From Paratinospora sagittata (taxonomy: Eukaryota; Streptophyta; Magnoliopsida; Ranunculales; Menispermaceae): DNA of 64,000 bases. How positions within the stretch are numbered: position 1 is the stretch's first letter; the number at the start of each line of letters is the position of its first letter. This document shows positions 49,501-61,500 of this stretch, in pieces. Below the pieces are notes generated by a model, which made no database searches, was not told where the DNA came from, and saw only the letters and a list, made by a program, of their open reading frames with translations. Made by a program: the position numbers and the translations under genes. Location of the stretch: assembly GCA_035771175.1 (NCBI GenBank), contig CM069594.1, positions 44,443,534 to 44,507,533 of the forward strand, given 5' to 3'.

Positions 49501-52500
49501 GTTTTGTGAATCTTATTTTGCTCGTCCTTCAGTGAATCTTTAGTTTCTATCCATTACATATGAAATCGCACTTCAATTTACCATTGATTTTTTTTAAAAA
49601 CTTTGTATTTGAAAAGGAAAAAATACTAAAGGTTTATTTGATGATTAAAAAATCAATAAAATAAGTTGAGAATTTGGAGAATTATGTCAATTTTTTATTC
49701 CAGGGTAATTAATCATCAATTATAATTAATTTGGAGAATGATGTCACTTTTTTATTCCATGGTAATTAGTCATCAATTATAATTGCTTCATGTTAAATCA
49801 TAATTCATAAAGATTCTTGAATTCTTGTCTAGGCTATCAATGTTCATTATTAATAATTCTTGTGTTTATATGTATGTGCAGTTCTCTATTAAATTATTTA
49901 GGGGCATATAAACAATTACTTCCTTATTAATGGATCTGTAACTAGATTTTTTTAAGGAACTAAAGGTTCTCCCCAAGGGAACCCCGTTTCTTCATAATTT
50001 TTTTCCTTCTGCAAGCTCTCTCTGAGTATGAATCAATTTGTCAATAATGGAACTATCAAAATCATGCATAAATTTTCTTCTAGTATTTTCCACTTCGCTT
50101 TTCCAAACAACTTGTTGTTATTCCTCAAGCTCGATATTGAATCCACCTCGTATTTTAATCGACATCTCGGAAAAGTTCACATCTTGTGTAGGCTTAAAAT
50201 CAATCACCAAAAAGGCACCCATCATCTATAAGAGAAAGAAAAGGGTCCATCCATATTCTACCAACATCTTTGGGTATCTGAAGAAGTTCTCTTTAAGAGA
50301 TTGCTTCAAAATCGTCAAATTAATTCAAAAGAGACTCGAGGGTTGGAAGTCTATTTTGCTTTTGTTCCAACTTCTACCATAAGCTAGTAAATCATGTTGG
50401 AAGTGTTCTTCAAAGTAAATTATTTAGGACTTGTATATTTCTCTCCTTTCAAAAATTGTTTCAATAACTAAGGGCCTAATGATTGGATTTATCAATTTTG
50501 GTAAAGAAATTGAAAAAGGCCTCACTCTTGTCAGCTGGAATGACATGCAAACCAAAGGACAAAGGTGGCCCCAACCTTGGGAAAGTAAAAGATATGATGA
50601 AAGTAGGTACTCTAAAATCAATCATTAATCTGACGGACAATCTTAACTACTTAAAGGAAGCACACATATTGGACATCTACCATTCTATACAATTCTTGGG
50701 TCAAGGGATAAGTCTTCGTGTGGAAAATCTTAGGTAGTGTCTGGTAACTCCAATTCTAACCTTTAATTTTTTTTTTAGTCTAATAGAAGTAGAGGTTCGA
50801 CAAAATTGGACTATTATTTGGTAACAATTTGATAACCTCTTAATAAAATAAAGGTTGAAAAATTGAAGAGGTTACTCTAAAATAAAAGTCAGAACAAGTT
50901 TGTTTTTTTCTTGTAGATTTCATCCTCTACTTGTAGAAGAGGATGAACCACCTATATTAAGATGGTTTATTATCCACCAAATTTGCAAATAATCACCAAT
51001 ATGGAATAATTTTTCACCACCCAAATTTAGTAGGTGAAATTAACTAAAAATAATTATTTATTAACCAAATATGGCATGTAATCAATAATATAACAACTAT
51101 TTTTTATGTTTTTTTGAAGTGTTTGGTGTTATAAGTTAGACAAATGATATTTTTTTAAAAAAATTAAAATTAAAATATATGTAAATAATAAAAATTAAAT
51201 AATTCATTATAATTATGATATAATTAATTATTTCATAAGCAATGAAAAATATTCTATTATAAAAATTGAGAAAGTTTAATAGTTGAGAAATATGTAATAA
51301 ATAATTATTTTTTGAGTTGATTTTTTTTTTAAAAGAAACTAAAAGTATTGTATAGTGTAAGTAAGAGAATCAAAAAGTTTGTAGAGTAACATGTCCACAA
51401 AACCGCAACCCTATACAGATACAATATCGCCACTCCCCTAGTGCATAGCCTTTTGACAAATTACTATTGACAACCCAAAATGAAGCTAGAAGGTGAGACT
51501 TCCCCCACACTTCAGCTGCTGAGGAAAACTCATCACGAAACACCTGTTTGTTCCTCTCCTTCCATAGAGACCATAATACTGCAAGACATACCCATTAGAG
51601 TTGAATATAATTATTAATCCTATGTATATAAATATTATATAAATAAAAGAAATGCATTTAGATAAAAGAAATCAGGTACTTCTTTAGTAAGAAGTTGAAA
51701 TTTTTAATAAGAAACGCTTTATCTCTAAAATAAAACTAAAATAAGAGGTTGGAGAGTGTTACTTACCAAAAAAACATGTTTAAAACAAGCTCTTTTTAAA
51801 TACGCTTCTTATTAAAATAAAGCTAATGTTTTTAGATGTATTGTTACCAAAAAGTTAACCTAGTTGAAGATATGAATTTCTACCTTTGGTGCAGCGATGA
51901 GTCAATATCCTTCTGACACAATCCTTGGCACCCTCTTGTTCTACTATCTAGTCAACTTCAAGAAACCATATTCTTATTGGATAAGCTTCCAATACATCCA
52001 TTAGTCGCTTTCAAAACTCTATAGAGGAGAGCAACATCAAAATCTTCACCAACTATTGTCCTAATCCTCGGTACTAGAAACTAGGTTCTCATAATGAGGG
52101 CTTCATCTCATATGTAGAGTGGAATGGAGTTATCTGGTTCAACAATAACCGTATGGTGTGCCCTCACAAACATTATCCTTCCATCAAAACAGCGATCTCT
52201 TGGCTAAGAGGGAGATAGTACATAGATTGTTTGTTTTCCCAGTGCAACTTCCACAAGAAAATTTGGTTTGGCACTCTCTAGTCTTTTTGGACTAATCCTA
52301 GGCATGTAAAGACTTGGCCCATAAAGTGCCTTGGATCTTGAGAACTTACAAGTATGTCTCCAACAGCAATTACGGCTAATTTCGCCTTACTTCATTCCAT
52401 ATAGCATGAAAAAAATTGCGGATCATTCTGGATTTAAAGGATCCTCCTATTATTTCTCAAATATACCAATATATAACTTTTGCTCTAATGTCTAAAAGTT

Positions 52501-55500
52501 TTGACAGTCTTGCAGAAAGAGGTACAAAGAGTTCCATTAACTACCGTTAGATCTTGTAAATGGCCTAAGCCAAATATGGGTATTGTCAAGTTGAATTCAA
52601 GCGAATCCCTCCAAGATTGCTACAGTAAATATGGTGGGGTATTCAGAAATCATAAAGGCAAAGCAATCATGGCATAAGCAGGTAGGAAGCAAGATGGTTC
52701 TGCTATGTTTGCAGAATCCAAACACTTGATGCGCGGCATATATCATGCTCTTGCAATGGAGATTCATAACCTTAGCATTAACAAAGACTCCTTGATCCCA
52801 AGTGGAGACTATCAAAGGAAGCTATGAACATCCATGGATTATCCAAGCTCCCTTTACCTAAATCAAGGAAGGTCTTCAGGTTTTCTTACCAAAATCTAGT
52901 AATAGATCACTTTTGGTGGGAGGCAACACCTCAGTTGACGCCTTTATAGATTGATCCTCCAGATGGAGAAAGAACCCTGTCCCCCGAGGCCATTGACCAC
53001 CACATTCATAACTTAATTGGAAAAGATGCATTGGACTGTATATTTCATACATTGTAATTCTCAATTTCTATGTATATACTTTCTATTATTCAAAAAGAAA
53101 ATCATGTAACTTTTGTCAATTAATCTATAACTTGTGCAAAAAGATAATGACTCAAGGTTGATACTTGATATTGGCTTACCATGATCAGACATTCACTAGT
53201 TTGTCCTACTGTTGCTTTTACTATGTATAAGCTTTATTGTGCGTGTACTTCAATAAGTAAATCGCACCAATTTTGAACTCCTTTTTTCCCACAAATAAGC
53301 TATTACTAAAACTAAAATGTGTAAGAAGGAAAGGTAAATAGTTTCCATAAACGCCAATAATTACATAACATTGTTTCATTCATCCACAGGGAATGTAACC
53401 CTAAAAATAGCTAGCAATATCATACAAAAATCAGAAACCTCTCAAGAAAAGATAATGAGTCACATAGCATAATAGTATGGTAAATTACTGAAACCAGAAA
53501 GTAAAATAAATATAGGTAAGTCATGGATAATCAAATTTGGAGCTGTAAGAAATAGCTAAAGAACACTACTCACATTGCTCAAAAACTGGAAAGCCAATTG
53601 AGTCCCATGGTTCTCCTTAATATAAATGAAAAGCAGTATAATCTGCAAAATGTAGTAAAACCAACAAACAAACAAAATTAGTATCATCGAAGCCAATACA
53701 CAGAAACGAAGCCCAAAAGAAGTGAGTGGTAGAAATCAAAAATGGAAGGCAAATCTACAAACAAGTAGCATTGTCACCATTAACACTGACAAATATTAGG
53801 TAGTACAGAATAAATCAAAGCCAGTTTGCCTTTTTTTGTTTTCTGACAAGAAACTAGAAAGAGCCTAAATTATAAGAAGAAAAGTACAAACACAACTACA
53901 GGAGCCAATTTGCTACTCAGACATCATTAATCAGCAAAACCAATCAAAAACATTAGCAATTATGAAAATCAACCTTATAAAACAAAAGGCAAAAAAGATC
54001 AAAAGAAACTTAAAATTATGAAAATCTACCTTATCTTCACATGCAAGAATTGTGATATCATTAAAAAGGTATCACAATTTATACTTCTCAGTGGGTATTG
54101 GATATTAGAACAAAACAGTGCAAACAATAGGCAAAGACTTCTAAGTGCACCGCAACATCGACATAAGAAGTCTTTAAAAAAGAAGCACAAACAGCGAAGC
54201 AAAAGAAGAAAAAAAAAAGCACAATGAAACATTTTAGATCAACAATTTCCCGTTCTAAGTTCTTATGCTTCCAATGCATTGATTTTTAAAATAACTCAAG
54301 CAATTTTCTTCTTTTCTTTTCCCCTTGGAAAAGTGAGAAATCATGCACATGGAAAAAAGTAATGTAGGACATAAGCTAGATTTATTTTCACGGGAAATTA
54401 AATATTTATAACTATTATAAAAGAGAGTTCGGACTTTTTAAATGGCTCAATTTATGTACCTATTTTACCCTTCAACTTATCATTTATACCTAGATTATAT
54501 TTCCCTCTTCTCTCCTTGCTTCATCTACTTCTACCCTTCATCTTATCTTTTATGTCTAGATTTCATTCTTCTCTTCTATCCTTCCTTCTTTGGTCAACAC
54601 AAGATTCTAAGCAAGGTGTATTCTACGTCTATGCCTTTCTTACCTTGTTATTTATTTTATTACAGTCATCTACTTTCTCTATTTCTCTTGATGCATTAAG
54701 GCCTTTGACTTCTCGACTTAATCTCTTTAAACACTAAATGCCACTTAACTCTTTTATTTTTACAAATTAAATGTTATTTGCATTTAAAAAAAAATTGTTA
54801 TTTGCATTAACATCTCATAAATCAAAAATCAGGAAGAAAAAAAATTACTTGTTTTTTCTTGCACAGCAAGGCAAGAAAAACAATTTTTTTATATTTTTTG
54901 ATACACTTGTAATAAGTCTGGAGGGTAAAGGAACCTTAATGGTAAGAATTGTTTTTAATAGCTACTAACTTTTTTTTTTTTAAATTCTCAATTAAAACGA
55001 TTTTTTCATATGTTTCTTTGTGTTTCAAACTGTTCTAATTTCATATATTTCTCTTTGTTTTCAATTAAGCTTCAATGGACTTTGATTCGTTTTCGGTTAT
55101 TTTTTGTTATCTCTTTTTTTTTCTACTGTAAATAGACTTTGATCTTTCTTCAAGATCTTATATGCTATGCAATATGTATCTAACAATGTAATAGTGTATT
55201 ATAACCCTTTACACAAACACACTATTATTTTAGCTATAGTCACTGGTAGAAAAAATAAAATTAATTTTACTACAAATAGGAAACTTATAAATAGAAATTC
55301 TAATAAGTATTCTCTCTATCTAGATTGAGGAGCATAGATATATCAAATTTTATGTTTAAAAACGAATTTATCTATGGTTTAGAAAATATTCACAAATGCA
55401 AAATGTTATATAATTTTTTCCATAAACTCTAGATCAAATCATATTATTAGATTTAATAGTGAATATTTAATATCCTTCTAGATAGAAACTTTTACTAGAA

Positions 55501-58500
55501 CTTCACCATTGCATATCTATAATGATTTCAATTTAGTATTTTGGTATTAAAATTTTCATCACCTATCCTTTAAAACTGAACAAAATATCTTACAATCTGT
55601 GTTTTCTATTTCACTTTGGGAGTTCAGAAGCCAATGCTTAAAAGTGTTTCACTGTTTTTAGTTTAATCAAAGTTTAAATCCTCATTTCGAAGATTTCCCC
55701 CCTCATATCAATCATCTAAGAAAATCTCAAGCATTTTGGGGAGTAGAGGTGTATTCACTATTAGAGAAAAGTAACCAACTTTCTCTGGCGATGATAGTCT
55801 CTCTCCCTCACAGTGGCAAAGTGGTTTCCAGCCCTTCTGAACTTTCACATTATCTCACTGACCTTTTGAATTATGATATAAGTAGAACAATGTATGTAAA
55901 AAAATATATATTCATATTTTTTAAAATGTTCTATCCTGTTTAATAAATTATTTTTATCAAAAAAAGATGTCCATTAAACTAACTCATACATAAGTTTTTA
56001 AAGTGTTCCAAGTATAAGTTTTTATTTCAAAATAATGCATTTGGTCATGTTTTCACAAAGAAAGTAAGGTTTTCAAATCGCATTAGATAACAACATATCA
56101 TTCATGTAAGCTTCATTTTGTCTTAATATCTTATCTCTTTGTTTTAAATTGGTTTTAACGAATTAGTTTGATTATTATAACTTTGGACACTATTAAAGCA
56201 CTTAAAATATAACCTAAATTACATATTTAGCACTGTGAAGCATGTGCCCAAACTAGTATTTATTAACAGCTATGTTACCCGGACACTTTACTTTAGCCTG
56301 ATGTACCCGTGTCCAACACTTTAGGATGCGACATGGGTATGGGATATGTGTCCGACAGTTTAGATTTTAAAATATTACTATGTGGATTCTCCAATGGAAA
56401 GAAGAAAAAGTATGAAAAAAGATAATGACTAATAGGTGAAATTCACTTAAGGGGAGAACAAAACAGACAATAAAAGAGTGAAAAGAAGAAAAAAAAAGGA
56501 AAGAACCGTATATAAAATAGCCAAAGTCCCTGTATCCTAGAATTCAAAAATGAACAAGTCGGACCTTTGGATATGTACCCGTATCCGACACCCATACTGG
56601 AGTCCAGGTAACATAGATTAACTGATATAAGATGGCTCACAATAGACCAAAACAACTCAAGGAGGACAAGATGTCCACCTAGATGCTTTACAAACAGTCT
56701 AATATGGTACCCTAAACTCACAGCCACTCACTAGGCCCATACCCATTACTTGCACTGATCCACAACGAGGCCATGAAAACCCCTAACACATTTGTGTCAT
56801 CGCCTTAAAAAATTCTTGTATTTCTTTCCTTCAAAACCAACCAAACAACGACATAAGCTAGATTATAGAAATCTTATAATCAGATTTGTAAGTTATTTCT
56901 CCTTTTACATAAGTAGAGGAGTTTCTATTTTAAAGTTGTCGTTCTAGATGGCTCTTAATAAGTTTTCCTCTGCTAGTAGTCAAGGTGTATTAAAAAGTAT
57001 CTAGAAGAGCATTAATAAAGTTTTAAACTTTTAACCATACGAGGAGGTTGCTTTTAAGGGTGGCAAAACTTGTCCAAACTCAGTTGTTTGGTTTTTTTGG
57101 TCGGTTATCAAGCGGGTCCAAACAAAATATTAAATAACCAAGTCGAGTCTAGACAAAGGCCTTTCGTCTGAATTTAAATCCAAGTCAAGTCTGGAAAAGG
57201 CAATCCAGACATCTGATCATTTATTGTCCAATTTTATTTTAAAAATTAAATTGTCACGCCTAAACTCATTTACGATGCCAATCTAAAGTTTGTAATCATA
57301 AATAATTGTTAAAATTTTAAGAGAACTTATAATTTTGATATTGTGTTTTGTATATATCAAAGAAAATTAATAGAGAAAACATATATTTATTAGTTTGGAA
57401 TAACAAAATAATCAAGTTCAGACACATCATTGCTTCAATAAAATAAGGTGTTGTTCGAACCCGATTGTGTCTAGGCCAGGATTTTTGCCACCCCTAGTTA
57501 TTGTAGTGTTTATAGATAACTTAGGAGACTTATATTAAATAATTTAGTATGTTTCTAAGTTGTTTCAATGGAGTTATAAATATAAAGAGCTTCAATTATG
57601 TGCTTAAAATGAATTATCAATTACCATCCTCTTTGAAATTAAATATCAGCACATCTTAGTTCTTTGTTTTTCTTTTATTTTATTTTCTTTGAATCCATTG
57701 ATTCATATATGTATCCAACGTTAAGTGGTATCAATGCCTCATTTGAGAATCTACCACTTTCAACGTGACTAACAAGAGGAAAAATGAAGATCTTATATAG
57801 CCCGTGATCAATTGGACAAAAGGTTCAACAAACTTGGAGATCGTTACCTCAAGAAAATGAAAGGGATTATTATTACCTCCATAATTGACAAACATTATGC
57901 AAGAAGAAGGAGAAGAATCAGTTGAACTAGTAGCAACAATTCTACAAAGATTTTGACATGTTGCAACCACACCAAATCGCCCTCGAACCTTCTTCTTTCG
58001 ACCCTATTTCGACAACATCTTCCTAATATATCTTTTAACCCTCATAAACCTTCTACAACCTCTCCAAATCTGTCTAATAATTCCACAGTCGTAAATGACT
58101 TTATTTCAACTCCTAATCTATATGTTTCAGCCAGTGTAATCAAAGCACGCTCAGGCATATGCCTCATGCACGGCTCGAGGCAAGGAGCAAATGTCACGCC
58201 TTGAGGCGGGGAGCACTTGTCATGCCTCAATATTTAACAAGCAAGGAGCACCAACTCAAGCGTGCGTCTTGTAGCACCTCACTTTCCTACATTCACTCAA
58301 TAAAAATAAAAAAAACTCTTTAATCATTAAATAAACATTATATTATAGACTTCTTTTTTCTTTTCTTTTAATAAATATACATAATACAAAATATAAAAAA
58401 AAATCATTAAAGGAAACTTGTGTTACACTTTTTATAACAACAACAAGAAGTTGTTATAAAGGCATTATAGTCACCACTCGTTCTTCTTAGCTTTTATGGT

Positions 58501-61500
58501 TCTAAATTTTAATTATGTTTCTAGTCAAAAAAATGTTTCTAATTTAAATTCAATCTTTAAACATCAAAACAAATAAACATAATATTAATATCAACTATTA
58601 AATAGAAACATTAGTGCCGCAATCACATTATGACGTATGATATGATAAAAACTTAAAAACTTTTGCTAATTTTCCTCCTATTTAATATTTTTTTCAAAAT
58701 GGAGCAAATATTATTGATTGATGTATAATTAAGCTTTTATAAATCTAGCACCTCATTTTATTCAAGCTTGTGCCTCAAACGTTAGAGCCCCTAATCGCTT
58801 TAAGTACGCTTGGCGCCTTAAACTACTTTAGTAACTTGGCTTCAATTATTGAAAATTATAAAAAAAAAGTCACAAAAACATGTAGTTAATTACCTTTACA
58901 ACTCCCAATTATAGTTCACAATCTTAAAAGATTGTCCCACACCCAACATCCTACAAAAACAAGATTGGGCAACTTGTTTTGATTTTTTTGACAATGTTGA
59001 TACTTATTTGACCCTTCGAGCCATCCAAAATCACCTTCTATTGACGTAGTGAAGCGTATATGAATCAATAGATTTAAAGAAATGAAACATAAAAAATAAG
59101 AAGTAAGAGGAACTGATTTTTAATTTCAAAGACAATGATAATTGATAATCCATTCTAAAACTCATAACTGGAGCTCTTTATATAGATAACTCCATTAAAA
59201 CAACTTAGAAACCTAATAAAACACTTAATATAAGTTTTCTATGCTATCTATAACTATATAGCAACTTCATATTGTTAAAATTCTATTTAGACATTTCTAT
59301 ACACTTTCTAATACACCTTAAATAATACAAATGGGAAACTCGTTAAGAACAATCTAGAACAGCATTTTTAAAATAGGAACTCCTCTACTTATTTAAAGAG
59401 TAGAAAGAAGCTAAAAATCTTATTTTAAAACTTCTATAATCTAGCTTATGTCCTACATCAAAAAGAAAGGTTCCAGGACTCGAGATAGAACCAAGTGTAA
59501 GAAGCATTTGTTTGCAAATCTAATGGAAAGTTCATGCACCCATAGCCTATAGAAACTATATGACCATGACCATCCTTTATCTAAATGACACTCGGAGATC
59601 ACTGTAGGTTATACCGTTATAATCCTACGCCGAGAGACGCTCAGGAGTACTACAGTAGCCTTGTGCAATAAAACAGTTGATCATGTGTTCTGGGGTTGTG
59701 CGTTTGTGAATGATGTGTGGCTGGAATGGATAAAAAGATATCCCAATTTTTGCAGGCCAGATGCTACGCCTCCCTTTTGTTTTCCTGCTACCCTAGTGGG
59801 TAGTCGAAGTAGACTGTATTGGAGATGTGTCCTTTTTGCCATTTTGCGGTGTGTTTGGGCTGAAAGGAATGGCAGGATCTTCAATGAGTGTTTTTGTTCT
59901 AGTGTAAAGGTGTTTGAAAAAAGTCTTATCTTGTTAGCAGGGTGGGTTAGCTCCAGTAAGTTCTCCCTTGGGTATAGCCTTAGGGATTGGGTTATGAATT
60001 GGAACAATATACTTTACTCTATGTAATTTTCTGGGATAACTCATCCCTTCATTTGTAATTATCTTTTTCTTCCTTAATTTATATATCTACGTTTCTTGTC
60101 AAAAAAAAAAAAAAAATTGCACATAGTAGTAATCTGGACACCAATGAATGGATCTTTTCTTTTCCTGGCTCCTGTCCATGTTGATCATTCCACATATGAA
60201 ATGATGAACCACATCTGAACTTGGACTCATAATTCTTTCAGATTTAAAGTTCTCATGTTTAAAAACTTGATTTATACATGCATTTCTCACTGAATAGTTA
60301 AATGGATACAGTACTGGGTATAACTGACCATATACAAGCCTTCTCAACAATTGTGGGGAAAGATTTTTATAAATATAGTTAAAGAAGCTTTTATTAATTG
60401 CTGCTCCACTTTAACATTTATCACCATTGTTCAATATTTTTTAGATTTTACATCTCTTAATGACTGTAGACTGATGAACCCAGAAAATGGTGACCACAAA
60501 AGATCATCCCAAATATCCTTCTATGTGAATGAGGCCTAAGTTTATATAATCCACCACCCTTTCTGTCCTGTAAGTTAAAGAGATCAGTAAGATGATCCAA
60601 TAGAAAATAACCACCTGATACTTCATAAGAAATAAAAAGGACGCAATATCCAACTCTCAAGTTAACAACTGGATAGCATGCAAATTGTGAAGACTAACAT
60701 CCAATCTCCATTGATCTGTATTTATAAAACAATCAACAAACTTAATGCATTCAATTATACAGCCAAATTGAGAAAACAGAAGGATTCAGTGAGGAAAGTA
60801 TCCTAGTCAAAACTTTTTCCCACATGCAAGCAAGCCATTGTTGGCATATCATGAACTTTTAGTAACATATTGTACAATTTAAATAATGTACATATCCAAT
60901 TTGATTTTGAAGAAGTTCCCACACCGTTTAGTAAGTGATAAATAATAAGAAAAAAATAATAATTTGTATAGTTTATTTTGTTTTCATACTTATACATATA
61001 TAATATTTCTTAGTTTCTTTTAAAAATAATAAGAAGAAGAAGAAAAATGATATTTGATGAACAGATACAGATGACAAACCAATTATAATTGTAATTATTA
61101 AATAGACAGAATAATTTGTGAAAGCCAGAATTTAGCCATCAAGATTCAAACTATGGAGCAAATTTCATCAAGAAATGAACCCATTACCAAACTGGAGACA
61201 TCCTCTTCCGTATGGTTGTTATCTTCCCCAACAGAGTAGAGGGGTAGGTCACCACCATTCTCCTCAATATCTTTGATTAACTTCGATGAATAAAGCACCA
61301 ATCCAAATCTCATTGGAAAGTTATTTTCATACATAGAAATGATTGTGTCTAAAGCCTGCAACAGAATAATAAAAGATAAGAGTATGTTCATATCAAGATT
61401 CCCACAGCAACTTATATAAATAGAAACTATCTAAGTATACAGGCAGAGTAACTTGCCTCAAGTCCACATGTAGAAGCAGGATCAAGAACATAAACTGCAT

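Larger units (their letters stand above)
50000..53095 (+). mobile_element. LINE M, decayed, RNase H-bearing lineage
   Basis: Plus-strand remnants: an RT thumb ([15 protein letters not shown] at about 50320), [15 protein letters not shown] with [10 protein letters not shown] (about 50515-50590), and further down an RNase H-like region ([44 protein letters not shown]). An unrelated AT-rich stretch and LINE L are inserted at 50737-51860. Many stops occur. The lineage is distinct from LINEs A-J. Confidence 0.68.

Noticed and set aside
54442..54737. Hydrophobic plus-strand frames resembling a membrane protein
   Set aside because: Tyr/Phe/Leu-rich translations of a pyrimidine-rich AT region; no start context, splice sites or family.
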